Shown: piece after piece, positions 1 to 10,984 of the stretch
Layout: the number at the start of each line of letters is the position of its first letter
How positions within the stretch are numbered: the first letter of the stretch is position 1
Translations under genes and position numbers: made by a program
NCBI GenBank assembly: GCA_034231615.1
Contig: CM067316.1
Coordinates: forward strand, 62,395,353 to 62,459,352
Direction of reading: 5' to 3'
Length of the DNA: 64,000 bases
Origin: Meghimatium bilineatum
Lineage: Eukaryota; Mollusca; Gastropoda; Stylommatophora; Philomycidae
Notes under the pieces: model-generated
The model's database searches: none
What the model was told of the DNA's origin: nothing
The model's input: the letters and a program-made list of their open reading frames with translations, nothing else

Positions 1-355
1 AGCATGCCATTTCAGCTGTCAGAAATTTACGTTCGTCTTGTGCTGTCGGTGTCCATGTTTGGCTTTGCCGCAAAGCGTTGGCATAATAATTGTTTTGAAT
101 AGTGTTATTTTGGTGTTTAAATCTACAATTTTGTTTCTGAATTTGATGTAATTTGCCCTAGGGCCTGATATACTTTACTACATCTAGTGTGTATTTCTTT
201 TCTGCTCTTGCCGTCTGTTGTTATATTGCTTCCTAGGTATGTGAATTCTGTCACTTGTTTAAGTCTGTTGTTTCCAATATATATATATTGGATTTTCTTT
301 CTGGTCTTCCTATCTTCATTACTTCAGTCTTTTCTATATTTATCTTCATGTTAAA
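1..355 (-). mobile_element. LINE ORF2 relic (late RT region), antisense
   Basis: Read on the minus strand, the sequence encodes fragments of the region after the reverse transcriptase palm of a non-LTR retrotransposon. An early MKINIEKTEVMKIG block (the K-T-x-x-M motif after the YADD loop) is followed, after a frameshift, by TEFTYLGSNITTDGKS and then EIHTRCSKVYQALGQI. These are the classic YLGS-I-x-x-DG and RI-x-x-A blocks. Frameshifts and stops show it is dead. It runs off the left edge of the window, so its 3' end is not seen. The family is inferred only from these motifs. Confidence 0.75.
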
Positions 356-359
356 GGTT

Positions 360-420
360 TATATAATAATAATAGTAATATGAATAGTAATAATAATAAT
401 AATAATAATTGCAATAACAA
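360..420. repeat. AT-rich (AAT/TAA)n microsatellite
   Basis: A degenerate AAT/TAA trinucleotide tract with interruptions. It abuts the LINE relic at the left edge. Confidence 0.8.
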
Positions 421-894
421 TAATAATTAATTACAACACTTTATTCCACTAAACCTCTCTCTTTATTTCGCTCTCACAAACATGCATACACTTAACACAG
501 TGACACTCACGCACACAGAGAGAGTCGGAGAGTACCTGGATGATTACATAAGACATGTATTGGGAAATCATCAATAACAGAGTTCAAGACGTTACAATCA
601 TTCCTTTATTGGTAGGTAATCGATCAAGTGTGCACATCTGCAACGTCATCAAAAAACGTGGATGACGCAACACATCACGTTACCGGTTGCAACACTAGAA
701 ATGGCGGCGACTTCTTGTAAGAAACATGTAGCAAAAGTAATAGGATATCGTGGGTCTGTTAAGAATTTAATAGATTTATATTATTTACACTTTTAATTTT
801 GCAAAATAGGGTGATTTAGCAGATAACGACTCTGTTATAATTAACAGGCTCTACTTGTGAGGAGATAGAGCAGGCACTTTAAGGGGTAGGACGA

Positions 895-985
895 GGAAAA
901 AATGCGTAACTAATGGCTAAAGGTTAGAACGTTGGTCTCACAACCGTGAGGTCTATTGTACGACTGCCGGTAAGGTGTTTGTTTC
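895..985 (+). repeat. tRNA-like (SINE-style) sequence
   Basis: The stretch contains TGGCTAAAGGTTAGAACG, which resembles a pol III box A and D-arm, then an anticodon-arm-like GGTCTCACAACCGTGAGG and a weak box B. The cloverleaf is not intact. It is best read as a tRNA-derived SINE head or a tRNA pseudogene, and no functional tRNA is claimed. Confidence 0.35.
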
Positions 986-1223
986 TGTTGGAGGTTAAAT
1001 TATAAAACTCTTCTTCTACAAGACGAGTACAGTAGCATGGTTGATAGTGAGCATGCCGGGTTACCGCGTGCCTAGTTCGAAACCGTGTCAGTGCATAAAC
1101 AAAAATTGTCCAGGTGGTGTCTTGCCGGACACGACCGCTGCTCTAGTTGACACACCTGTAAATTGGTACCTGCCGCATGAGTTGGGGGAGGTAAAAATAG
1201 CATGGAAGGGAACTGGACACATA

Positions 1224-1290
1224 CCTAATTGTTGCTGCGGCTTAGCGACTTAGTACATGACAAATAATCTGCATCACCGACGGCAGGCTG
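1224..1290 (-). repeat. Short interspersed repeat shared with 10985-11048
   Basis: The reverse complement contains GATGCAGAT, CATGTACTAAG, GCCGCAGCAAC and ATTAGGT in the same order as the plus-strand sequence at 10985-11048. This is a two-copy dispersed repeat of unknown class. Confidence 0.6.
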
Positions 1291-2197
1291 TTGCCACATG
1301 TGACCTACCTTTACTCGTACATGACCTGTGGACATGGGTATGACCCCTTTATCACACAAGCTCCACTCACCCTCTCTGCAACCCCTTACGGAATACATGC
1401 AGTATTAACTTCTTTTTTTTTTAACAGACGAAGAAGAAAGATTTACAATTAACAGACTCCATAAACTATCTACAGCCCTGGACATCGTACAGGAAGACAT
1501 ACATATCCATGGCGCCATTGGCTGAAAGACACGGAATTCCCACGGAAATGACTGTGGTGTACAGCCTCCAGTTCTGATAATCACAAATTACTGAAAGGTT
1601 CTGGGTTCAAGCCCTGTGGTAACCAACATGTAGATGATTCTCTAAGTTGCGGAGTGTAAATAGGGCAATGCAGTATGTGGACATTTGAGGCGTAGGTTTA
1701 TTTCTGTGATAAGTTGTTCGTCCGTGGGAGTTACTGATGACCATTCAACTAGGGTGAGGATGGAAATGATGTCTGCAGTATGTCCGTCTGTATCTGAGTT
1801 ACATGTGTGTTTGGAATGTTCTAATGCACTCTGATCATTCGTGGATGGGGGGGGGGGTCTATGGGAAATTCTTACCTTTTTCCTAGCAGGTTTTTGTTAC
1901 TCAAAACCGTGTTTGAGATTTGCTGCAGCACTATTGATTCTGCGTTGTGTCAGAGTTCCCCGTGAATTTGTGTATATGGTTATATGAATCAGTGTTGGTT
2001 TAAGAATTTCTTTAAAACACTTCTTCTGTCCTCCAGCATTGTACAAGCCAGTCTGAAGTTCTCCATATAACATTGTACAATCCAGTCTAAAATTGTCCAT
2101 ATAACAACTACTTTTACAAATGGAGATCTTTAATGCGAAGCATGTGTCATGCCCAGCGTTTCTGCGCCTTCATCAACATTGTATGTATGCTAACAGA

Positions 2198-2640
2198 CAT
2201 ATATTTCATCCAGTACTTCACGGTCTGGTATAGATTTCATCTATAGATTTAACTAGCATGGTTCGGACATGTATGCAGGCACGATTCCTTGTCAAAAACA
2301 ATACTGCAGGGAACTGTCGAGGGTGGAAGAAGCAGAGGAGGACAAATAAAGACATGGACAGACAATATCAAGGAATGGACAGGGCTAGATATTTCCACAC
2401 TCATCCGCATCGCTGAGGATAGAATTCGCTGGAGGACTCTGTGTGCTGAAGCATCCAATGTGGTACCCCTACGACCCTGAAGGGTTATGGGTTTATTGAT
2501 TGATTGATAGATTTCATCCAGTACTTCACGGTCTGGTATATATTTCATCCAGTACTTCACGGTCTGGTATATATTTCATCCAGTACTTCACGGTCTGGTA
2601 TATATTTCATCCAGTACTTCACGGTCTGGTATATATTTCC
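2198..2640 (+). repeat. 31-bp minisatellite split by a LINE insertion
   Basis: The unit is ATATATTTCATCCAGTACTT plus ACGGTCTGG-type sequence, 31 bp long. One full copy and a partial lie at 2198-2241; about four more run from 2507 to 2640. The LINE fragment at 2242-2506 interrupts one unit exactly and is bordered by a 12-bp duplication of array sequence, so the array is older than the insertion. Confidence 0.95.
2242..2506 (+). mobile_element. 5'-truncated LINE ORF2 tail with TSD
   Basis: An open frame (stop at 2478-2480) encodes the far C-terminus of a LINE ORF2: FGHVCRHDSLSKTILQGTVE, then GGQIKTWTDNIKEWTGLD, then IRIAEDRIRWRTL, ending PLRP. The element ends in (TTGA)n-like TTTATTGATTGATTG. 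The flanks carry a perfect 12-bp direct repeat ATAGATTTCATC at 2230-2241 and 2507-2518, the target-site duplication of target-primed reverse transcription. Related tails of the same group lie at 25490-29815 and 61988-62435. Confidence 0.9.
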
Positions 2641-2795
2641 ACAAATGGATGTTGAGCATCTTACGAAGGCAGCTTAGGTGGAAGTGGTTGACTCTTCTAG
2701 TGTGTCTCGTGTATTTTCACTGACCATGTTTCGCAGGCGCACAGAAGTGATACTGTTACTGAAGTTCGGTAAAACTGTGATTTTGGTGGTACTGG

Positions 2796-3183
2796 TTATT
2801 CCCATGTGAAGTAGAACCAACTTCACGCGTCTTTTATTCCCATGTGAAGTAGAACCAACTTCACGCTTCTTTTATTCCCATGTGAAGTAGAACCCACTTT
2901 ACGCTTCTTTTATTCCCATGTGAAGTAGGACCAACTTTACGCTTCTTTTATTCCCATGTGAAGTAGAACCAACTTCACGCTTCTTTTATTCCGTTGTGAA
3001 GTAGAACCCATTTTACGCTTCTTTTATTCCCATGTGAAGTAGGACCCACTTTACGCTTCTTTTATTCCCATGTGAAGTAGAACCAACTTTACGCTTCTTT
3101 TATTCCCATGTGAAGTAGAACCCACTTTACGCTTCTTTTATTCCCATGTGAAGTAGAACCCACTTTACGCTTCTTTTATTCTA
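2796..3183 (+). repeat. 38-bp minisatellite, about 10 copies
   Basis: The unit begins TTATTCCCATGTGAAGTAGA and ends ACGCTTCTT. Copies differ mainly by AACCAACTTCAC versus AACCCACTTTAC. No mobile element was recognised at its edges. Confidence 0.95.
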
Positions 3184-3189
3184 TGCTCT

Positions 3190-4250
3190 TATTTTGAGGA
3201 CAGTAAATTGATCTTACATAACGTAATGGACATCTCTAGTGATGTCACTCCTCCAGTATAGGCACTCCCAGGAAAAGATACCGTTGTTACAACGATCGAA
3301 CTGTAAGAAAGAAACGACTAGAATCTTGAAATACTAGCATCGATAACCAGCATCATCATCTCCTGTGCCCGTTCTCATGCTGACTCATATCATTGCTTCT
3401 AATATCTTCATTTATCAGCGTAACAACACAACAACTGTGTAGGCCTACTACATACATTTGTTGAGCATTATAATCACCTACTTAAGCCGCCTCGTCATAG
3501 CATACTACTGTTATCTGAAGCATCTACAATTCGGTTACTACCGCTATCAGCAACTACATTCTTTAGTCCATATTTACAATCTAATGATTATTTGTAATGT
3601 GTCTATTACGCAACAATCTGTACGTTGAATTTTTTTTTTTAAACAACAATAATATGTTTTTCGTATCTTTGCTTATCTGGCATCTTAACAATTAAGTTGT
3701 ATGTGGATTTACTAAAATACGATTGTCACGTGATACATAAGTAGTGTCCAAGAACTATATCAAATGTTTGGTAATATTTATTAATTAACAATTACAATAA
3801 CATTCTTTTAAAATATTCAATCAGTGGCCAGAAGATTGGACAAAAGCGGGACACATTCCCGACCTAAGTGGGACAATAGGAAATCTGGATAACATTGTTA
3901 ATGTGTGTCCAAATTTTGCAGCGCTATTGTTTTCTGAGATTTGCGACCAGAAATAATGGTTGGAACTCAACAATGAATTGTGAACGAACAATAGTATCTT
4001 GATAGCAAACAATAGGCATGCGGACTTCATTGTTGATGTTAACGGTTATGTTATGGTTATGTTACTGGGACCAGTAGACAAGTTCTGTCTCGGCTTTTTG
4101 GGTAATCATTTCGGGGCTTTATGTGCTGGGATAGGCGATCATGATTCTGGAAAAACGTTTCTCGTCATTACTTGATCAGTTGTGATAATTCGGTTTTTTT
4201 GTGATTCTTTTTAAACTAGAAACAAGACCGTATATTAGGGGATAACAATC
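3190..4250. other. Unassigned unique-looking sequence
   Basis: I see no gene or recognised repeat here. It is AT-rich, with the palindromic GTAGGCCTAC at about 3439 that is common in marine invertebrate DNA. A 69-residue minus-strand reading frame near 3821-4030 has no recognisable features. Confidence 0.4.
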
Positions 4251-4351
4251 ATAAACAGGAAATTGGTTGCCAAAATGAACAAAAACAGATATACATGTTA
4301 CCGAAATGAGTCGATAAAACAATATAACAACGAGACACAGTGACAGACGAT

Positions 4352-4376
4352 GTTTCGACTAAAAAGCCCTCATCAG
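4352..4376 (-). ncRNA. Hammerhead-ribozyme-like core
   Basis: On the minus strand CTGATGA is followed by G-GGCT-TTTT-AGTC and then GAAAC, the conserved hammerhead core order. Stem II can pair GGCT with AGTC (one G-U) around a TTTT loop with one bulged G. Both invariant strands are intact in this copy, making it the best of eight similar sites. Downstream ATCGTCTGTCACTGTGTC is shared with the copy at 21511-21545. Hammerheads of this short type are known from Penelope-like elements and retrozymes; activity is not shown. Confidence 0.6.
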
Positions 4377-4564
4377 GACAAACAAGGGCAACCGTAAACT
4401 AATCTTACATAGAGACACACATGGTCGTGAAAAAAAAGAGGGAGCGTATCCTATTCAGGACGTAGTAATTAACCCATCATTTTTTTTGCTGTAGAGATTA
4501 TCTAGGCAATATAAATAGGTTCAGTAGCTTGCCATTGCTTTCTGAACGGTACGGATGCACAATT

Positions 4565-4640
4565 GCCTGTGGCGAGGATTGAACTCGGTACTCTGACCGT
4601 CACAGACGCGTTCTGTATCACTCTACCACAGAGACACACA
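4565..4640 (-). repeat. tRNA-like SINE head
   Basis: The minus strand has TGGTAGAGTG (box A-like) and GAGTTCAATCCTCG (box B and T-arm, with CGAG/CTCG pairing), about 45 bases apart, then CCACAGGC as an imperfect acceptor strand. The anticodon arm is decayed. It is a tRNA-derived SINE head or tRNA pseudogene. Confidence 0.5.
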
Positions 4641-6290
4641 TGATGGTGATAGGAAGGAGTGGGAAGACGGACAGTAGTGAGGAGACGACGGAGGTTGCAA
4701 AGATAGCACAGCATGATAGGGGAAAAGAAAGTGTGATAGGAAGATGAAAGTAATAAGTATGTGCACAGAAAAAGTGGAAATAGATCAGATATAATGCAAA
4801 TAAACAAAAATGAAAATGGTGATCTCGATAGTAGTTGGCGGTAAAAAGGGAGTGAGGACTAGAGAACCGAGTTAAATAGCAAATTGTGGCTTACCACCCG
4901 TTCAAGGACGCAGAGGCGAGAAAGACCATTCGCGGGCTGTAAGAGGCAATAAAACAGGAGTGGACACAGGCCCGATGAATCACAGACAAGGAGCATAGAG
5001 AATGCGCTGCAAACAAGAACCTAAGCGTAAGGCAGGAACGAAGTCGCCAAAAAGTTTAGGCATCCAGAAACATAGCTCGAATAACAGATAAAAAGATAGA
5101 AAGGGGGTTAAGAGAAGGAAGGAAAACGAAAGGGGGTAAATAAAGAGGCGAAAGAGAAGAGAATTGAAAGTGGCAGATCGACGTGGCCCCCAAACTAAAA
5201 TAGAGGTACGTCACACAGGGAAGAAATGCGGAGGTGGGAGGGTGCCCAGAGGACGCAGGGACTGCAGAGCTGAAGAGGAGGGGAGCCATAGCGTAAAAGT
5301 GCATCATAGGAAGGTATCAGAAAGAAGGCTGATATAGGAAGACTTTGGTAGAAGGTGTGGGACACTAGTAAAGTTGGAGAATAAAGGAATAGGAGAAGAA
5401 GGCAATGGCAAAAGGAGGCAGACCAGGAACTACAACCAAGGTATGTGAAATATATAGTGTGGCGCAAAGGGGGAGGGCGAGTTGTCGTAGGTGACAAGTA
5501 GGTGTTAAGTGACCTCATTGTCGTGGTCAGTGGAGGTCGGTGTGGTAGAAGTCCCGATGAAATATAACGGAAGCTGGCCCAAAGAATGTGACCGGACGCA
5601 TAAACCGAAGATGATATCTGGATGAGCCAGCTGCACCTCGCAGCCCATAAGTGGATACTGCTCGCACTGTACGCTGGCTTATCTATAAGGAACAACGATC
5701 AACGGACAGAACCTCAAACCACCAATACACGATTCCTTAGTGCGGACCATGTACCGTGGGGTAGAAAATGTCAGATGAAGCGAGGATCATGTCTGTGTGA
5801 GGCCAAACGTACGTCGTAACCAATTTGTAGGCTTTTCTCGTACTGAACGATGACTCCGAAGAAAGACATATATGGGACCAGCACCTCCGAGCTATCCTAG
5901 TCGTATGTAGCAGGCTGCCTGCTGGCTCTGCAGCCTTAACATAGTCGTAAGAAGAGGGTGGGGAGGGGGAATAAGTCAGTCATACAGTCTTTGTATGCTC
6001 GGTTCCTGTAGGGGTAGCCGACCCAACAAGACCAAGTAAGACAAACACGAAAGTAGCCCAGAGCAATGATGGGTCCAAAAGTGAAAGTGTGGCTAGAAGG
6101 GGCGCTCACGGATCACTGTGAGTAGCAAAGAGGAAATACCAGGGACAGATATGGGTGATGAGATCAGACAAAGTAGAGAAAGTAGGACGGGGAATCGGAT
6201 GGAGAAGAGATGAGGGAGGCATGGATGGAGAAGAGATGAGGGAGGCTTGGATGGATCTACCCATAGGAAGAGAGTGAATGAGTATGATGG
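4640..6290. other. Purine-rich stretch, unassigned
   Basis: The plus strand is strongly G+A rich for much of 4640-5470, 6100-6260 and again 6830-6950, which leaves long stop-poor minus-strand frames (for example 5195-5695) of Ser/Leu/Pro-rich composition. I see no domain in them and do not call a gene. A 29-bp duplication lies at 6196-6254. The stretch directly follows the hammerhead-like and tRNA-like sequences and may belong to a retroelement. Confidence 0.35.
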
Positions 6291-6298
6291 CGAGGGAT

Positions 6299-6686
6299 GC
6301 AGATGAATCAACCAAACGACGCACCAAATCTCTGCAGATGAATCAACCAAACGACGCACCAAATCTCAGCAGATGAATCAACCAAACGACGCACCAAATC
6401 TCAACAGATGAATCAACCAAACGACGCACCAAATCTCAACAGATGAATCAACCAAACGACGCACCAAATCTCAACAGATGAATCAACCAAACGACGCACC
6501 AAATCTCAACAGATGAATCAACCAAACGACGCACCAAATCTCAACAGATGAACCAACTTAACGACGCACCAAATCTCAACAGATGAACCAACCAAACGAC
6601 GCACCAAATCTCAACAGATCAACCAACTTAACGACGCACCAAATCTCAACAGATGAATCAACCAAACGACGCACCAAATCTCAACA
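6299..6686 (+). repeat. 35-bp minisatellite, about 11 copies
   Basis: The unit is AGATGAATCAACCAAACGAC plus GCACCAAATCTCAAC, with a few copies carrying AACCAACTTAACG. It is preceded by a 29-bp GATGGAGAAGAGATGAGGG-type duplication at 6196-6254. Confidence 0.95.
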
Positions 6687-7109
6687 GGCGCACACCGGAA
6701 TCAACCACGCCCCGCAAAAGCCCCAAGGTGTGAGGAGCACACACCAGTACACCAAACACATGTGGCGGATCGTCGTAACCCCAGCTCCTTAGTGACGACC
6801 CAGGCCGAACTGCTACAATGGAGTGCAACAGTATATAGGAAAGGGACGAGAAGAAAGATGAATAGGGGAAGGGCAATACGAAGGAATAGAGGAGCAACAG
6901 AGAAGAAGAAGAGCAGGTGGAAGAAAGGAGGTAGGAGATTATTGAAAATATAGTTTATCGTTGATACCACGGGGCTTAAGAGTACCGAGATTAAGAATCA
7001 ATCGATTCTCTAACGAGAAACGCTGCGGATCATCGGAGTGACAGGGGACTAAGCCAGTGACATGAATGTCCTATGCACCTATGTGAGAGTTACTGTTAAA
7101 GTGGCGGGC

Positions 7110-7199
7110 CACTTGTTGTAACAGTGATTGTTGTAAGAGTGAGTGATGTAACTGTGAATGTTGTAACTGTGAATGTTGTAACTGTGAATGTTGTAACTG
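7110..7199 (+). repeat. 15-bp minisatellite
   Basis: Tandem copies of a GTAACTGTGAATGTT-type unit, more diverged at the left end. Confidence 0.85.
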
Positions 7200-7359
7200 G
7201 AAGAAATAGATGTCTTGTATGTGGAGATATTGTTTTTGAGTGAAATATCTTAGTTTGAGCGAAATACGAAAGTTGGTTGCTCTTAATAATCGGTTCAAAC
7301 TCAAGAGGAAGTAAAACAGCCATCTAAGCATCTCTCTGCTACTGCTAAATTGCCTCAAT

Positions 7360-7930
7360 TTCTTAATTTGTAATTTTGTCTTCTCTCAAATGGTCACGAA
7401 GGATGATGGAGAGATGCAAGGATGATGGAGAGATGCAAGGATGATGGAGAGATGCAATGATGATGGACTGTGTAAGGATGATGGAGAGATGCAAGGATGA
7501 TGGAGAGATGCAAGGATGATGGAGAGATGCAAGGATGATGTAGAGATGCAAGGATGATGGAGAGATGCAAGGATGATGGAGAGATACAAGGATGATGGAG
7601 GGAAGTAAGGATGATGGAGAGATGCAAGGATGATGGAGAGATGCAAGGATGATGGAGGGAAGTAAGGATGATGGAGAGATGCATGCCAGTGTACATTGCA
7701 TCTTTGTTCTTGTGTGTTAGACTTCTTGTTAGCTGAGAATGCTAAGTGTGATATCACTGCAGATGTGTCAACAGATCTGACGGAGGAATCATAAACAGGT
7801 TGGCCCAAACGTATATGCTGCAGTCGTGACAGGAGGCAGTGATTCAGGGATACAGCCACACTGATATGCCTCCTTTCCGGGAAAAACCATGCATCCATAA
7901 ACCCCTGCCCCCCCCCCCAACACAATGTGT
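7360..7930. mobile_element. Family D interspersed element, copy 1, with internal array
   Basis: This shares an ordered set of blocks with 11330-12445 and 58380-58810: TTTTGTCTTCTCTCAAAT, GGATGAT..AGATGCA, GTACATTGCA, TATCACTGC-GATGTGTCAACA, CATAAACC and AGTGTCACC-CAGT. The GGATGAT..AGATGCA block has expanded into the 19-bp array at 7399-7682, while the sequence on both sides follows the other copies. The minus strand encodes DTSAVI-type fragments in all three copies, but no protein family is recognised. Class unknown. Confidence 0.6.
7399..7682 (+). repeat. 19-bp minisatellite, 15 copies, inside family D
   Basis: The unit is AAGGATGATGGAGAGATGC. The array occupies the position where the family D copy at 58680-58710 has a single GGATGATAAAGATATGCA, followed in both by GTACATTGCA. 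It is therefore a local expansion of element sequence. Confidence 0.95.
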
Positions 7931-8062
7931 TTAGTGTCACCCCAGTCACTAACTGAGCAGGAAAAATGCATTTGTAAAAAAACTTTCAACTGTTAAGAGC
8001 CACAAGTTCACAGATAAAGGAATCATTTCAATATTATCATCGTATCTGCTGCCATTATTGTT

Positions 8063-8190
8063 GTTACATTCTCCTAAAGTTACATTCTCCTAAAGTTACA
8101 TTCTCCTAATGTTACATTCTCCTAAAGTTACTTTCTCTTAACGTTACATTCTCTTAACGTTACATCCTCCTAAAGTTACATTATCCTAAC
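8063..8190 (+). repeat. 16-bp minisatellite, about 8 copies
   Basis: Diverged tandem copies of GTTACATTCTCCTAAA. Confidence 0.85.
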
Positions 8191-8867
8191 TTCGTTACAA
8201 CCTCCTATTGGCTCTCGCATCTCCACCGTCATTAGCCCGATGCGCTGCCCCTTTCCAGTATATACATACCACACCTACACAATAGGGGGGGGGACTACAT
8301 GTCTTCACTTTTTACATCGCCGAAATATCGTGATATTCATACTCAACTCGGAATATCATATCAGGGAATCGACCTCCGGCTATAGCATTCATCTAAACAC
8401 CTTTACAACTAATGACTTTCAGTACCAGAAACTTATAAAAAAAGTGGGTAGTACCCCCCCTCACACCCCTCCCCCCCCATCTATATCTACCCATAAATGA
8501 CTTTCTGCAAATCAGTATGAACATCTAATGAAGAATATTTAATTGCAATTTCAATGTGCGAATGACATTTTCTTTTCGACAGCCATTCTTTCCCTCCCTT
8601 GCTGGAGACGTGTATACACTCCTGAAACTAATACAGTCCTTCTCAAACTGTTTGATGCTGAGGACCATTAATTTGTTTCCAAATCTGCTAGCTAAGGACT
8701 GGCGTAGTTGCTGAGGGTCAAAGTCTGAAACTTGCACAGTTTACCCGTGTCCATTATTATTTGTAATGTGCCAAGATTTATCTTCGCTATTGCGCAACCG
8801 AATAACCTTTTCTGTTACCATGGAAACGAGAACGGTACTGTACAACTTTCATCATGACAACAAGTAG

Positions 8868-9477
8868 GATACTTGCTGGTATTAACTTACCTGGAGGTAA
8901 CCAAGATATTAATCCTTACCTGCTGGTATCAATTAACCCGAAGGTAACCAAGATAGTGATCCTTACCTGCTGGTATCAACTCACCTGGAGGTAACCAAGA
9001 TATTGATCTTTACTTGTTGGTATCAACTCACCTGGAGGTAATCAAGATAGTGATCCTTACCTGCTGGTATCAATTAACCTGAAGGTAACCAAGATATTGA
9101 TCCTTACATGCTTGTATCAACTCACCTGGAGGTAACCAAGGTATTGATCCTTACTTGCTGGTATCAACTCACCTGGAGGTAGCCAAGATAGTTATCTTTA
9201 CCTGCTGGTATCAATTAACCTAAAGGTAACCAAGATATTGATCCTTACCTGCTGGTATCAACTCACCTAGAGGTAATCAAGATATTGATCCTTACCTGCT
9301 GGTATTAGTTCACCTGGAGGTAACCAAAAAAGTGATCTATGCTTGTTGGTATCATCTCACCCGGAGGTAACCAAGATATTGATTCTCACCTTTTGATATT
9401 AACTCACCTGGAGGTAATCAAGATAATGATCCTTACCTGCTGGTGTTTACTTACCTGAAGGTAACCAAGATAGTGAT
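8868..9477 (+). repeat. 47-bp minisatellite, 13 copies, two subtypes
   Basis: The unit contains CCTTACCTGCTGGTATCAA and GGTAACCAAGATA. Two subtypes, CTCACCTGGAGG and TTAACCTGAAGG, are interspersed, which hints at a higher-order repeat. Copies are more diverged from each other than in the other arrays, so it is likely old. Confidence 0.95.
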
Positions 9478-9580
9478 TATAACCGATCCTAAATCTGTCA
9501 CACAAATTAGGAACGCAACCACAATATACCTATACGCCTTAAAATCACTAGTAAACAACCAAGTATCAACAAGACAACGA

Positions 9581-9697
9581 GTGGTTACAAGTATGACATA
9601 GACAAAGTGGTTACAAGTATGACATAGACAAAGTGGTTACAAGTATGACATAGACAAAGTGGTTACAAGTATGACATAGACAAAGTGGTTACAAGTA
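9581..9697 (+). repeat. 26-bp minisatellite, 4.5 copies
   Basis: The unit is GTGGTTACAAGTATGACATA plus GACAAA. Looser related motifs (ACAACGAGT-TGGTTACAA) continue to about 9800. Confidence 0.9.
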
Positions 9698-9894
9698 CCT
9701 CCATGACAACGTGCATAGTTATCTGTCACAATGACAACGAATATGGTTACAAACTGTCACCATGACAACGAGTATGTTTAAATCACCATGGCAACGAGTG
9801 TGGTACTGTTCACAGTGCAGATCTGATTGTTCTTTTGAATTAGTGTTAAACGGTAGTTTTTATAACGAAGTTCTGTGGTTGTTCATAACCAACA

Positions 9895-9995
9895 CTGGGG
9901 GGGGGGGGGGGGGGTGAAACATTTTGATAGTTGTTGATAATGATGAGGGAGGGGTTTGACAAAAGTTGACGTCAATAAAACGATTTTTAGGTTTT
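9895..9995 (-). repeat. Family J interspersed repeat with poly-G
   Basis: The minus strand reads GACGTCAACTTTTGTCAAAC, CCCTCCC, then ATCAACAACTATCAAAATGTT. The same order of blocks occurs at 14862-14958, 22003-22105, 38185-38300 and 50872-51000. An uninterrupted G tract of about 18 begins near 9897. Class unknown. Confidence 0.5.
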
Positions 9996-10150
9996 TGTAC
10001 ACTAATTAAACTGGGTGAATTTTAAAAGTAAAAATTTGAAGAAAAAATTATGTCGTTTTTTTTGTTACACTTTTTCTGCTATGCTAAAAGATGGCTTAGA
10101 AATGGTAACAAACATTTTTACATAATTTAGTAGGTAGTGGGAGGGGGGGG

Positions 10151-10287
10151 GTCTCTGTATTATTGACATGTTGTTGACAAGAAATGTCTCTGAATTATTG
10201 ACATGTTGTTGACAAGAGGTATCTCTGAATTATTGACATGTTGTTGACAAGAAATGTCTCTGAATTATTGACAAGTTGTTGACAAGA
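10151..10287 (+). repeat. 35-bp minisatellite, 4 copies
   Basis: The unit is GTCTCTGAATTATTGACATG plus TTGTTGACAAGAAAT. The TTGTTGACA motif resembles family J just upstream, so it may be another element-derived expansion. Confidence 0.92.
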
Positions 10288-10299
10288 GAGAGAGGGGTT

Positions 10300-10980
10300 A
10301 AAATTGACAAAAAAAGTGTCGACGTAATATATCAACATCCGTTCACTGATTGCTTGCGGGCCTGCACCGGTCCACTTTGGGAAGCGTTGGTCTGGTGCAT
10401 TAGAGCAGTAGATTTGACATCTGTGCCAGTGCCAAGCAACGCCTTGGTGAATGGTCAGAGGTCGTTACGATCTTAGAAAAAAAATAGAATTCATAGTTCA
10501 AGGCATCCAGGTACAAATACCTGTCAATCAAGCACTACGCGAACTCTAGATCCCACGTGTCTATTCATAAAATAGACATTCACGCCCAAATACATAATTG
10601 CGGCATATGCTAATTTCCCCGCAGCGAAGACACACACACAAAAATAATACGAAATCTTCAATTTTTTAAGCTGAAAATTCGCTACTAAGTTCTGAGTACG
10701 AGAGGCTAAGTAGCGTATTTACTTGTCACAGTTTCTCAACCTAGATGTTTTTATTCGGACAGAGTGAAGCAATGTAAGATGGACAAATGTCTTTTGCTAA
10801 TGATACATTGTTTTTATGAAGTATACTGTTTATTTTGATCTAAAAAAAATTACCAGAAAAATATTTTGTATTCTTGTTCCTAATTGGAAGGTTCTTTTGA
10901 TGTCAACAGATAAAGCTAGAAACATTGTATCGAAGTTTTGATAATCACTGGAAGGTAATAGTAAAGGCAAGTCTCATGGC
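10300..10980. other. Unassigned sequence
   Basis: I find no gene here. A 66-residue frame at 10276-10476 has no recognisable domain. Confidence 0.35.
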
Positions 10981-10984
10981 ACTA

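Noticed and set aside
5195-5695. 166-residue minus-strand frame
   Set aside because: Its Ser/Leu/Pro-rich composition follows from the purine-rich opposite strand, and no domain is visible.
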